The notes beneath the pieces are model-generated. The model was not told the origin of the DNA. It worked only from the letters and a program-made list of their open reading frames with translations, and made no database searches. Below, in pieces: positions 29,411-37,374 of a stretch of 56,789 nt of DNA; the first letter of the stretch is position 1, and the number at the start of each line of letters is the position of its first letter. The stretch comes from Actinomycetes bacterium (GTDB lineage Bacteria > Actinomycetota > Actinomycetes > Nanopelagicales > Nanopelagicaceae), in NCBI GenBank assembly GCA_014190015.1, contig BJFT01000006.1, forward strand, positions 1 through 56,789, written 5' to 3'. The position numbers and the translations under genes were made by a program.

Positions 29411-30915
29411 ACTATTTAACGTTGATCATGGCTATTCCACTACTTGGCGCCGCACTTATTGCAACGCTGCCACAGAGCAAATCACTGCTCGCTAAACAAT
29501 TTGCTCTAGGCACAACTCTTATTGCAGCAGTTGCAACGATTTTCATGACAACCAAATTTGAGCGTTCCAATACTGCTCTGCAGTTTGTTGAAAGTTATGA
29601 CTGGATTAAGGCATTTGGCATCAAATACGCAGTTGGCGTTGATGGCATTGCACTAGTTCTAATCCTTATGACCGCGCTTCTTACTCCAATCGTTGTTTTG
29701 GCAGGATGGAATGAATCCGAAGGCGGACGTTGGAGCACTAAGACTTTCTACATTTTGATTTTGGTATTACAAACAATGTCATTTGGCGTCTTTGCAGCAA
29801 CCGATGTCTTCCTCTTCTATGTCTTCTTCGAAGCAATGTTGGTTCCGGTTTACTTCCTCATTGGTGGTTATGGAAGCGGTGAACGATCAGCTGCTGCTGT
29901 GAAGTTCTTGCTCTACTCACTCTTCGGTGGATTATTGATGCTCGCATCCATCATTGCTCTCTACGTTCTCTCCGGGGAACAAGGTGGACATACATTTGAT
30001 ATTGAAGCGCTTTCGCAACTTGAGATGAGTTCAACAACTCAGAACTTGTTGTTCCTCGGATTCTTTATTGCCTTTGCAATTAAAGCTCCATTGTTCCCAT
30101 TTCATACGTGGCTTCCAGATGCTGCTAAATCAGCAACTCCAGGAACATCGGTCCTTCTATTGGGTGTTCTCGATAAGGTCGGAACATTCGGAATGATTCG
30201 CTATTGCTTATCGATATTTCCTGAAGCCTCAAAGACATTCACACCTCTGATTATTACGCTCTCTGTAATTTCAATTCTCTACGGTGCATTCCTTGCAATC
30301 GGTGCAAAAGACATCAAGCGCTTGATTGCTTACACATCTATTTCACACTTTGGTTTCATCACACTCGGTATTTTTGCGATGACAACTCAAGCTCAAAGTG
30401 GTGCAACTCTTTATATGTTCAACCACGGCTTCTCAACTGCGGCACTCTTCTTAGTTGCTGGTTGGATGATTTCTCGCCGTGGTTCTTCAACAATCGCTGA
30501 CTTTGGCGGTCTGCAGCGTGTAACTCCTGTTATGGCGTGGTCATTCTTTATCGCAGGCATGTCGAGCTTGGCACTGCCTGGTCTATCTAGTTTCGTGAGC
30601 GAATTCTTAGTATTAGTCGGAACGTTTACGAGATATCCAGTTGCTGCAGTGATTGCGACATTTGGAATTGTTCTTGCAGCGCTGTACATCTTGATTCCAG
30701 TCCAACGCGCATTACACGGCCCAACTGAGCCTGGTAATGAAAACCTTAAGGATTTAAACCTTCGTGAAAAGATTGCAATTGCACCAGTCATTGCTGTCAT
30801 TGTTGTACTTGGCTTCTATCCATCTCCTGCGTTAAACATTATTAATCCAGCGGCGGCGCAAGTTGTTTCTCAAATGGGATTCACTGATCCGCTACCTACA
30901 CATGGAGGCAAGTAA
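29407..30915 (+). CDS. nuoM: NADH-quinone oxidoreductase subunit M
   Basis: A 502-residue antiporter-like subunit. Conserved: [15 protein letters not shown], the Glu in [36 protein letters not shown], and [20 protein letters not shown] use ATG 29407, which overlaps the nuoL TGA, rather than an in-frame TTG five codons upstream. Followed directly by nuoN. Confidence 0.95.
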   Translation: MNYLTLIMAIPLLGAALIATLPQSKSLLAKQFALGTTLIAAVATIFMTTKFERSNTALQFVESYDWIKAFGIKYAVGVDGIALVLILMTALLTPIVVLAGWNESEGGRWSTKTFYILILVLQTMSFGVFAATDVFLFYVFFEAMLVPVYFLIGGYGSGERSAAAVKFLLYSLFGGLLMLASIIALYVLSGEQGGHTFDIEALSQLEMSSTTQNLLFLGFFIAFAIKAPLFPFHTWLPDAAKSATPGTSVLLLGVLDKVGTFGMIRYCLSIFPEASKTFTPLIITLSVISILYGAFLAIGAKDIKRLIAYTSISHFGFITLGIFAMTTQAQSGATLYMFNHGFSTAALFLVAGWMISRRGSSTIADFGGLQRVTPVMAWSFFIAGMSSLALPGLSSFVSEFLVLVGTFTRYPVAAVIATFGIVLAALYILIPVQRALHGPTEPGNENLKDLNLREKIAIAPVIAVIVVLGFYPSPALNIINPAAAQVVSQMGFTDPLPTHGGK

Positions 30916-32436
30916 ATGAGTGAATTTATTTCACCTACTCTTTCGTACTCGCTTTTATCTCCAATTCTCGTAGTTTTTGCTGGAGCAATCATTGGTGTTC
31001 TGATCGAAGCATTTGCATCTAAATCAATTCGCCCAATCGCTCAAGTAAGTGTGAGCATCGGAACTCTAGTTCTGGCACTGGTTCAGGTTTGGAGAATTCG
31101 AAGTTCAAGTTCAACAACAGCTGCAATGGGTTCTGTAATCATTGATGGACCAGGTTTATTGCTGCAGGGATCAATTCTTATAATTTCGATCATCGCAGTA
31201 TTTCTCATCGCAGATACTGAAAATTTTGCGGCAGCTCCAGCAGCGATTCCTGGTTCGTCGGAAGAGCGCGAATCCATTGCTCGTGGCCAACAAGTAAGTG
31301 AAGTTTTTCCACTGACTCTATTTGCAGTAGCAGGAATGCTGATTTTCCCTGTTGCATCCGATCTAATAACTCTTTTCGTGGCGTTAGAAGTACTTTCACT
31401 ACCGCTTTATTTGATGGCAGGTCTGTCACGTAGACGTCGACTGCTCTCACAAGAATCTGCACTCAAGTACTTCTTATTAGGCGCGTTCTCATCTGCGTTC
31501 TTCTTATTTGGAGCTGCATACCTTTATGGATATTCAGGTTCAATTTCATTCGCCGGCATTCGAGATGCAGTAGTAGGCGGAACAGGAAATGACGTCTTCT
31601 TATTAATCGGTATTGCATTCCTGTCAATCGGGCTCTTATTTAAAGTCGGCGCCGTTCCATTCCATGCATGGACACCAGATGTGTACCAAGGTGCACCAAC
31701 TCCCGTAACAGCATTCATGGCTGCAGCAACAAAGGTTGCAGCATTTGGCGCCATGCTCCGCATTTATTACTCAGTGTTTGCAAACGCCGAATGGTCATGG
31801 CGTCCATTAATTACTGGCATAGCAATTATCACAATGGTCTTTGGCTCACTCGTTGCAATTTCGCAGCGAGATGTAAAGCGCATGCTTGCTTACTCTTCAA
31901 TTGCTCACGCAGGTTTCTTGCTCACCGGTGTTATTGCACTTAACAAAGCTGGTCTTGATGCAAGCATCTATTACTTATTCGCTTACGGCATCGCATCCGT
32001 TGGTGCATTTGCAGTTGTGACCTTAGTTCGAGATAGCGCTGGCGAAGTAACAGATCTCAATCGCTGGGCTGGTCTTGGAAAACGTTCACCATGGGTGGCA
32101 ACATCATTTGCAACATTTCTCCTGGCTTTTGCTGGTATCCCACTGACAAGTGGATTTATTGGAAAGTTTTCAATCTTCTCCGCAGCGTATGAAAGCGGTG
32201 CAACAGCCGTAGTTATTGCGGGTGTTCTCTCGAGTGCTATCGCTGCGTTTTTCTATATTCGCGTAATCGTCTTGATGTTCTTCTCAGATCCTTTAGAAGA
32301 TGCAACCAGCGTATTGATTCCTTCAATACTCACACGCATAACAGTTTTGTTCTCAGTCGTTGTCACAATCTTCTTGGGTGTATTCCCATCACCACTTCTT
32401 GATTTCATCAGTAACATCGCGATCTTTATTCGATAA
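30916..32436 (+). CDS. nuoN: NADH-quinone oxidoreductase subunit N
   Basis: A 506-residue antiporter-like subunit, the last of the 14. Conserved: LFVALEVLSLPLYLMAGLSRR, FHAWTPDVYQGAPTPVTAFMAAATK, SQRDVKRMLAYSSIAHAGF. A roughly 25-residue polar insertion (PGSSEERESIARGQQ) sits between helices near residue 115, as in other actinobacteria. Its TAA shares a base with the next ATG. Confidence 0.95.
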   Translation: MSEFISPTLSYSLLSPILVVFAGAIIGVLIEAFASKSIRPIAQVSVSIGTLVLALVQVWRIRSSSSTTAAMGSVIIDGPGLLLQGSILIISIIAVFLIADTENFAAAPAAIPGSSEERESIARGQQVSEVFPLTLFAVAGMLIFPVASDLITLFVALEVLSLPLYLMAGLSRRRRLLSQESALKYFLLGAFSSAFFLFGAAYLYGYSGSISFAGIRDAVVGGTGNDVFLLIGIAFLSIGLLFKVGAVPFHAWTPDVYQGAPTPVTAFMAAATKVAAFGAMLRIYYSVFANAEWSWRPLITGIAIITMVFGSLVAISQRDVKRMLAYSSIAHAGFLLTGVIALNKAGLDASIYYLFAYGIASVGAFAVVTLVRDSAGEVTDLNRWAGLGKRSPWVATSFATFLLAFAGIPLTSGFIGKFSIFSAAYESGATAVVIAGVLSSAIAAFFYIRVIVLMFFSDPLEDATSVLIPSILTRITVLFSVVVTIFLGVFPSPLLDFISNIAIFIR

Positions 32437-33425
32437 TGGCATCACTCGGAATACCTGAGATTTCGCCAGAGTTTGAGGCGAAACTCTCCGATGGCTTAGC
32501 ACTCGTTGAAACACGTTTGCGCGAACAAATCGTTGGAAAGTATCCGCTCGTCATTGAAACCTCTCGTCACCTAGTTGATGCCGGCGGAAAGCGTTTACGT
32601 CCACTTCTCACTCTGATTGCATCGCACTACGGAGATCCACATCGCGCACAGGTAATTGATGCTGCTGTTGTCTGCGAATTAACACACCTAGGCACGTTGT
32701 ATCACGATGATGTTATGGATGAAGCGCCACTTCGCCGTGGAGTTATGAGTGCAAATACTCGTTGGACAAACTCAGTTGCCATCCTGACCGGTGATTACCT
32801 CTTCGCAAAAGTTTCAGATTTGCTTGCAGATATGGGCGCAGAAGCAGTTCGTCTACAAGCTCGAACATTTGAAAGATTAGTAATTGGTCAGATTATGGAG
32901 ACACAAGGACCGAGTGCAGGAATTGATGCACTCGAGCACTATCTCAATGTTGTCGCAGATAAGACTGGTTCTTTGATTGCAACTAGTGCACGCTTTGGCG
33001 CTCTACTCTCTGGTGCACCACGCGAAACTATGGAAACACTCACACTCTTCGGAGAAAAAATGGGTGTTGCATTTCAACTAGCTGATGATGTTATTGATAT
33101 TGCTAGCGAATCATTTGAATCAGGAAAAACACCGGGTACAGATTTACGCGAAGGTGTTCCAACTCTTGTAACTTTAAATGTGATGAAATCTCAAAATCCT
33201 GCAGATGCCGAACTTCGTCACTTGCTCAGTGGTCCTATCGAAGATGAAACAACTGTTGCCCAGGTGTTACGCGAATTACGCCAGCACAAAGCACTCGATG
33301 AATCACGTTCTCAATTAGTTTCAATCGCTAAAGAAGCACGCGCTGCACTCGGTCCGCTGCCAGTCGGCGAACCAACGGGTGCGTTGTTATCCCTGTGCGA
33401 CGCTGTTATTGACCGTACGGCCTGA
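32436..33425 (+). CDS. Long-chain polyprenyl diphosphate synthase
   Basis: A 329-residue trans-prenyltransferase. The first Asp-rich motif is HDDVMDEAPLRRG (near residue 91) and the second is LADDVIDIA (near 217). A glycine at position -5 from the first motif, in place of an aromatic residue, is typical of long-chain enzymes, so the product is probably the heptaprenyl to nonaprenyl tail used by MenA. It is coupled to nuoN (TAATG). The nuoN-prenyl synthase junction is common in actinobacteria. The 3' end overlaps the convergent rarD-like gene by 39 bases. Confidence 0.9.
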   Translation: MASLGIPEISPEFEAKLSDGLALVETRLREQIVGKYPLVIETSRHLVDAGGKRLRPLLTLIASHYGDPHRAQVIDAAVVCELTHLGTLYHDDVMDEAPLRRGVMSANTRWTNSVAILTGDYLFAKVSDLLADMGAEAVRLQARTFERLVIGQIMETQGPSAGIDALEHYLNVVADKTGSLIATSARFGALLSGAPRETMETLTLFGEKMGVAFQLADDVIDIASESFESGKTPGTDLREGVPTLVTLNVMKSQNPADAELRHLLSGPIEDETTVAQVLRELRQHKALDESRSQLVSIAKEARAALGPLPVGEPTGALLSLCDAVIDRTA

Positions 33426-34283
33426 TTTAAGTAGATCAACCGCTAGCGTTATTAGCGCGGCCCAAATAATCATAAATCCAACCCAACGCGCTGTTGGCAT
33501 ATCTTCGTGGCGAACCCACACACCGATTGAGAATTGAATCGTTGGTGTGATGTATTGAAGTAAACCAATAATGGTAAATGGTAGGCGAGTTGTTGAACCG
33601 TTAAATAACAAGAGTGGAATTGCAGTAACAACACCAGCGCCGATGAGTAATAGAGATAAACCAAGAGATGATCCGAGTTGACCGGTTCCATTGAGTCCGA
33701 TGTAGATCAAATAACCACCGTAAAAAGGTAGTGAAAGCAGTGTTTCGATAGCCAAACCTTCGAGCGCCCCAAGATTTAGTTGCTTCTTTACAAGACCGTA
33801 TGAACCCCAAGAAAAGGCTAGTGCCAAAGCAATCCATGGAAGACGACCATAATCAATGGTTAAGACGATTACACCGAGTGCACCAAAACTAACTGCCACC
33901 CATTGAAGTGTGCGCATTTTTTCGCGCAACATAATTACACCGAATGCAATGATGATTAGCGGGTTGATGTAATACCCAAGTGCGGTTTCAACAACGTGCT
34001 CGTTGTTTACTCCCCAGATGTAAACGAGCCAATTAACTGAGATCAGCCCTGCAGCAAGTAATAACCGAAAAAAGACTCTTGGATTTTTAAGTAGTGCGTA
34101 TGTGCTCTTAAGTTGCTTAGCAATTCCAAGTGCAACTAAACAGAAAAAAAGTGACCAGACAGCACGGTGAGAGACAATTTCCATTGGACTTGCTGGTTGT
34201 AAAAGTGGCCAGTACAAGGGGAATGCGCCCCACAAGGTGTACGCAGATACACCGAAGATTAAGCCGGTTTTGTATCTAGTCAA
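33387..34283 (-). CDS. EamA-family transporter, RarD-like
   Basis: A 298-residue drug/metabolite transporter with ten predicted helices. The N-terminus reads GVSAYTLWGAFPLYWPLL, followed by SPMEIVSHRAVWSLFFC as in RarD, and NWLVYIWGVNNEHVVETALGYYINPL in the middle. Substrate unknown. The start is TTG at 34283, overlapping nothing but directly abutting the yajQ stop (TAATTG), so translation is probably coupled. No ribosome site is visible; the first ATG in frame would delete the first helix. Confidence 0.85.
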   Translation of the reverse strand: MTRYKTGLIFGVSAYTLWGAFPLYWPLLQPASPMEIVSHRAVWSLFFCLVALGIAKQLKSTYALLKNPRVFFRLLLAAGLISVNWLVYIWGVNNEHVVETALGYYINPLIIIAFGVIMLREKMRTLQWVAVSFGALGVIVLTIDYGRLPWIALALAFSWGSYGLVKKQLNLGALEGLAIETLLSLPFYGGYLIYIGLNGTGQLGSSLGLSLLLIGAGVVTAIPLLLFNGSTTRLPFTIIGLLQYITPTIQFSIGVWVRHEDMPTARWVGFMIIWAALITLAVDLLKSGRTVNNSVAQG

Positions 34284-34772
34284 TTAACGGAAATTCGTAA
34301 ATTGAACTGCAAAGTCCCATGCGCCATCTTTTACAAGTGCCATGGCTGTCTGTAAATCATCGCGACTCTTACTTGTTACGCGAAGTTCATCGCCTTGGAT
34401 CTGAGTCTTTAAAGACTTTGGACCTTCATCGCGTAAAAACTTTGCAACCTTTTTAGCATTTTCAGTTGAGATTCCCTCTTTAAGAGGGGCTGCAATCTTG
34501 TAAATCTTCCCACTCAGTTGTGGAGTGCCAGCATCTAGATGCTTCAGGGATACACCGCGCTTGACCATCTTGTCTTTGACTACATCCAGTGCAGCCTTCG
34601 CGCGCTCTTCGGTGTCAGCTTCGATGTTGATTACTTCGCCCTTTAGCTCAATAGACGAACCTGTGTTCTTAAAATCAAAGCGAGTATCAATCTCTCGGAT
34701 TGCCTGGTTGATCGCATTATCTAGTTCCATGCGATCAATCTTGGAAGTGATATCAAAACTACTGTCTGCCAT
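34284..34772 (-). CDS. YajQ family nucleotide-binding protein
   Basis: A 162-residue cytoplasmic protein, full length for the family (about 160-165). Seen: FDITSKIDRMELDNAINQA at the N-terminus, DTRFDFKNTGSSIEL, and VTSKSRDDLQTAM with the QFTNFR end. Some members bind cyclic di-GMP or RNA; whether this one does is not visible. Leaderless start with TAAGAT 6 bases upstream. Divergent from the esterase at 34839. Confidence 0.92.
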   Translation of the reverse strand: MADSSFDITSKIDRMELDNAINQAIREIDTRFDFKNTGSSIELKGEVINIEADTEERAKAALDVVKDKMVKRGVSLKHLDAGTPQLSGKIYKIAAPLKEGISTENAKKVAKFLRDEGPKSLKTQIQGDELRVTSKSRDDLQTAMALVKDGAWDFAVQFTNFR

Positions 34773-34778
34773 TTGCTT

Positions 34779-34784
34779 ATCTTA
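34779..34784 (-). promoter_or_regulatory. Putative leaderless -10 box (TAAGAT) for yajQ
   Basis: TAAGAT on the minus strand is 6 bases from the ATG at 34772. No Shine-Dalgarno sequence. Confidence 0.5.
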
Positions 34785-34826
34785 TCTTCTCACCCGAAAA
34801 GTAATGAAATTTCTCCATGGGTGGAC

Positions 34827-34832
34827 TAGATT
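34827..34832 (+). promoter_or_regulatory. Putative leaderless -10 box (TAGATT) for the esterase operon
   Basis: TAGATT is 6 bases before the ATG at 34839. It would drive the esterase and the CopC-like gene. Confidence 0.5.
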
Positions 34833-34838
34833 TTCACC

Positions 34839-35714
34839 ATGATTCGAGCACGCTTATCCATTTTGCTTTTGCTGATAAGCATCCTGCCGATATCGCAAGC
34901 ACAGGCCACTGATGTTGTGTATCCAGGGGAGCGACCTTTTACTTTGGTTGTACCAACTAAGTATGAAGCTGGCACACCTGCGCCACTAATTATCGCGCTA
35001 CACGGATACACCGCAGAAAATCCATACGCAGAGAGTTATTTTGAACTCGGAAAAGTTGCCGATGAAAAAGGAATTCTGACTGTATATCCACGTGGCAGCA
35101 AAGATTCCAATGGATATTTGTTTTGGAACGCTACCCCAGCTTGCTGCAACTTTGATTCCAGCACCGTCGATGATGAAGCATATTTATTGAGCATTATTGA
35201 TTCAGTTTCTAAAGATTATTCAGTAGATCCTGCACGTGTTTACCTTATGGGGCACTCAAATGGTGGCTTCATGGCACACCGCATGGCGTGTAACCAATCA
35301 GATCGAATTGCCGCAATTGTCAGTTTGGCTGGCGCAACATATTCAAATCCTAAGAGTTGCAAACCAACTTCTCCGGTCAGTGTTCTTCAAATACATGGAA
35401 CAATCGACGCGGTTATCACCTATACCGGTGGATATTTATTTAGTAGCGCCTATCCATCAGCGCGCAAAACAATTGACTTATGGGGAAAGCTAAACGAGTG
35501 CGGAAAGAAGCCGTACCGAGTACTTCCGCGTTTAGATTTAGATAGCAAACTCAGTGGATTAGAAACAACCGTCCTGCGATACAAAGGGTGCAAGACCGGA
35601 GCGAATTCAGAACTCTGGACAATAAATAAAGGCAGACACTCGCCGGAATTATCTGCTACCTTTGCAAAATCCGTAGTTGATTATTTATTAACGCATCCAA
35701 AGAAGAGAGTATGA
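34839..35714 (+). CDS. Secreted alpha/beta-hydrolase esterase (PHB depolymerase/feruloyl esterase-like)
   Basis: A 291-residue exported hydrolase. Signal peptide about 1-23 (LLLLISILPISQAQA). Oxyanion region LIIALHGYTAENPYA, nucleophile Ser near 139 in GHSNGGFMAHR, acid in IHGTIDAVITY, and the final His in NKGRHSPEL. A Cys pair in NATPACCNF and others (MACNQ, SCKP, NECGK, KGCKTG) suggest disulfides, fitting secretion. This is the LpqC/Esterase_PHB family; the substrate may be a polyester, acetylated sugar or aromatic ester. It overlaps the CopC-like gene by ATGA. Confidence 0.83.
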   Translation: MIRARLSILLLLISILPISQAQATDVVYPGERPFTLVVPTKYEAGTPAPLIIALHGYTAENPYAESYFELGKVADEKGILTVYPRGSKDSNGYLFWNATPACCNFDSSTVDDEAYLLSIIDSVSKDYSVDPARVYLMGHSNGGFMAHRMACNQSDRIAAIVSLAGATYSNPKSCKPTSPVSVLQIHGTIDAVITYTGGYLFSSAYPSARKTIDLWGKLNECGKKPYRVLPRLDLDSKLSGLETTVLRYKGCKTGANSELWTINKGRHSPELSATFAKSVVDYLLTHPKKRV

Positions 35715-36229
35715 AAAAATTACTAGTTTTGTTCACAGTTGCCGTATTAAGTTGCACGATTCCGACCGCAAATGCGCACTCCGAACTCGTTTCTTCCAAC
35801 CCAAGTGCTTCTACATATATTGAAGTATTGCCAGAGCAGATTGAGCTCGAATTCAACGAAGAACTTTTAAATCTAGGTAGTGGCAACTCCGTTTCAATCA
35901 TGAGTCCAAACGGTGAAGATCTAGGAATGGGCGAAACAAGTACAGATGGTGCCCGAGTCACGCGTCTACTAAATACAACTTCAGAGCTCGGCTCATTTGA
36001 AGTTAAATACCGCGTTGCTTCAGCCGATGGCCATATTCTTAATGGAAGCTTCACTTTTAACTTAACAGAAGCAGCTGTTGTAACAAGTGAAAATGAAAAA
36101 ACAACAGAAGCGGAATCAGGATCGAATCTTCTTGTTAATTCCGTCATAGGAATCTTTGCCTTCGGAGTGCTTCTCTTAATTGAGTTGGCTCGGCGCTCAC
36201 GAAAGCGACGAATTACCTCTGCTGATTAA
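35711..36229 (+). CDS. CopC-domain copper-binding membrane-anchored protein
   Basis: A 172-residue protein: signal peptide 1-22 (ending PTANA), CopC beta-barrel about 23-121, a polar Glu/Thr linker, one transmembrane helix about 139-158 and a basic tail. Cleavage after Ala22 would expose His23 as the new N-terminus; with Asp106 and His108 in ASADGHIL this gives the His-Asp-His Cu(II) brace of CopC (mature positions 1, 84 and 86). YcnJ/PcoD-type CopD is absent here. Likely an extracytoplasmic copper carrier. Its stop lies in the first of three 14-bp repeats. Confidence 0.88.
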   Translation: MKKLLVLFTVAVLSCTIPTANAHSELVSSNPSASTYIEVLPEQIELEFNEELLNLGSGNSVSIMSPNGEDLGMGETSTDGARVTRLLNTTSELGSFEVKYRVASADGHILNGSFTFNLTEAAVVTSENEKTTEAESGSNLLVNSVIGIFAFGVLLLIELARRSRKRRITSAD

Positions 36230-36257
36230 CCTCTGCTGATTAACCTCTTCTGATTAA
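36216..36257. repeat. Three tandem 14-bp repeats (CCTCTGCTGATTAA)
   Basis: Copies at 36216-36229, 36230-36243 and 36244-36257; the third has one change (CCTCTTCTGATTAA). The first contains the stop codon of the CopC-like gene, so the repeat grew from the end of that gene by duplication. Not a multiple of three, and each copy brings a TAA. Function unknown. Confidence 0.95.
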
Positions 36258-36258
36258 T

Positions 36259-36286
36259 TTGAGGTAATCTTCACCCGCCGTAAAAC
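36259..36286 (+). promoter_or_regulatory. Candidate promoter for tRNA-Tyr (TTGAGG, 16 bp, TAAAAC)
   Basis: -35 TTGAGG at 36259-36264 and -10 TAAAAC at 36281-36286, with a 16-base spacer. The -10 ends 10 bases before the mature tRNA 5' end, so the 5' leader would be very short. Confidence 0.4.
36269..36279 (+). repeat. Copy of the tRNA-Tyr 3' end (CTTCACCCGCC)
   Basis: An 11-base exact match to 36367-36377, the T-arm/acceptor 3' side of tRNA-Tyr, in the same orientation 17 bases before the tRNA. Flanking AATC extends the likeness with one gap. Could be a relic of a lost tandem tRNA or of an attachment site. Confidence 0.7.
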
Positions 36287-36296
36287 GTTCGACCTT

Positions 36297-36381
36297 GGCG
36301 GGTTGCCCGAGCGGCCAATGGGAGGGGACTGTAAATCCCCCGGCTCTGCCTTCGAAGGTTCAAATCCTTCACCCGCCACCA
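36297..36381 (+). tRNA. tRNA-Tyr (anticodon GTA), CCA encoded
   Basis: Class II tRNA. Acceptor GGCGGGT (36297-36303) pairs with ACCCGCC (36371-36377); discriminator A, then encoded CCA at 36379-36381. The anticodon stem GGGGA/TCCCC encloses CTGTAAA with anticodon GTA at 36331-36333. Long variable arm (CCGGCTCTGCCTTCG region), then T-loop GGTTCAAATCC. It is the only RNA gene I find in the window. Confidence 0.95.
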
Positions 36382-36386
36382 CACTT

Positions 36387-36414
36387 AAAGCCATTCTGCA
36401 AAGAGTGGCTTTTT
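36387..36414 (+). terminator. Intrinsic terminator after tRNA-Tyr
   Basis: Stem AAAGCCATTCT pairs with AGAGTGGCTTT (11 bp, one G-U) around a GCAA tetraloop, followed by a T run (36410-36414). It separates the tRNA from the ABC transporter operon. Confidence 0.85.
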
Positions 36415-36430
36415 GCATATAACTCGCGTG

Positions 36431-36459
36431 TAGACATTCATAACTCGGCTTTATAGCCT
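36431..36459 (+). promoter_or_regulatory. Promoter of the amino acid ABC transporter (TAGACA, 17 bp, TAGCCT)
   Basis: -35 TAGACA at 36431-36436 and -10 TAGCCT at 36454-36459, spacer exactly 17. The leader of about 27 bases carries AAAGGAG (36481-36487) 5 bases before the GTG start. The repeated GCATATAAC at 36415-36423 and 36462-36470 brackets this promoter. Confidence 0.55.
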
Positions 36460-36492
36460 TCGCATATAACAATCCACCTCAAAGGAGAACGT

Positions 36493-37338
36493 GTGAACAA
36501 GCGCTTTGGTATTTTTTCAGCAGTTGTTATTGCTGCAGCACTAACACTTACAGGATGTTCATCATCAGATTCTGAAACAACAGAATCAGCATCATGTGCA
36601 AAGGCTGATCTAGCAACAGTAACTGCAGGTAAGTTAACAATTGCAACTGGTGAACCTGCTTACTACCCATGGGTTATCGATGATAAGCCAGAGGCAGGCG
36701 CAGGCTTTGAAGCTGCAGTTGCTTACGCAGTGGCAAAACAACTCGGATTTACAAACGAAGAGGTTGTATGGGTTCGTACAACATTTGATTCTGCTGTAAC
36801 ACCTGGTGAAAAGAACTTCGACTTTAACTTGCAGCAATTCTCAATTACAGATGAGCGCAAGAATGCTGTTGATTTCTCATCTCCTTATTACACAGCTCCA
36901 CAAGCAATCGTTTCATTCAAGGGAAGCAAGATTGATGGAAAAACTACACTTGCAGAGTTAAAGAGCGCAAAGCTTGGCGCAGCTGTTGGCACTACATCAC
37001 TCGATGCTATTGAAAACCAGATTGGCGCAAAGCCACAGGTATTCAACGACAACGCAGCAGGTGTATCTGCACTCAAGAACAAGCAGATTGATGGTTTGGT
37101 TGTTGATCTTCCAACAGCGTTCTATCTTTCAGGCGTTGAAGTTCCTAACGGTCTTATCGTTGGACAGCTCCCATCAACTGGAAGTGGTGACCAATTCGGT
37201 CTCTTGCTTACAAAGGGAAGCGCTCTGACTTCATGTGTTTCTGGAGCGGTGGATGCAATCACAGCTGATGGAACACTCGCTGCAATCACTGACAAGTGGC
37301 TTGCAACTGATGCTGGCGCGCCAGTATTAAAGCCATAA
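36493..37338 (+). CDS. Amino acid ABC transporter substrate-binding lipoprotein
   Basis: A 281-residue solute-binding protein of the SBP_bac_3 family. Signal peptide with lipobox LTGC (Cys22), then a Ser/Glu-rich linker. Two-lobe domain with the typical GKLTIATGEPAYYPW start, the LQQFSITDERKNAVDFSSPYY hinge motif and AAVGTTSLDAI. Start GTG 36493 is set by AAAGGAG. Substrate probably a polar amino acid, but not defined by the sequence. 36 bases precede the permease, longer than most gaps here; the binding protein may therefore be made in excess. Confidence 0.9.
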   Translation: MNKRFGIFSAVVIAAALTLTGCSSSDSETTESASCAKADLATVTAGKLTIATGEPAYYPWVIDDKPEAGAGFEAAVAYAVAKQLGFTNEEVVWVRTTFDSAVTPGEKNFDFNLQQFSITDERKNAVDFSSPYYTAPQAIVSFKGSKIDGKTTLAELKSAKLGAAVGTTSLDAIENQIGAKPQVFNDNAAGVSALKNKQIDGLVVDLPTAFYLSGVEVPNGLIVGQLPSTGSGDQFGLLLTKGSALTSCVSGAVDAITADGTLAAITDKWLATDAGAPVLKP

Positions 37339-37361
37339 GCACAAACAATAAGTAAACACGG

Positions 37362-37367
37362 TAGTTT
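37362..37367 (+). promoter_or_regulatory. Possible internal -10 box (TAGTTT) before the permease
   Basis: TAGTTT ends 7 bases before the permease ATG at 37375, so permease and ATPase could have a second, leaderless transcript. Confidence 0.3.
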
Positions 37368-37374
37368 GGCGACC

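Noticed and set aside
17472-33425. Gene loss or frameshift in the nuo operon
   Set aside because: All 14 subunits are full length with their cluster and channel motifs; nothing is broken.
36254-36472. 72-codon minus-strand reading frame over tRNA-Tyr
   Set aside because: It is the antisense of the tRNA and its terminator; such frames (GEGFEPSKAEPGDLQSPP type) are a known false call.
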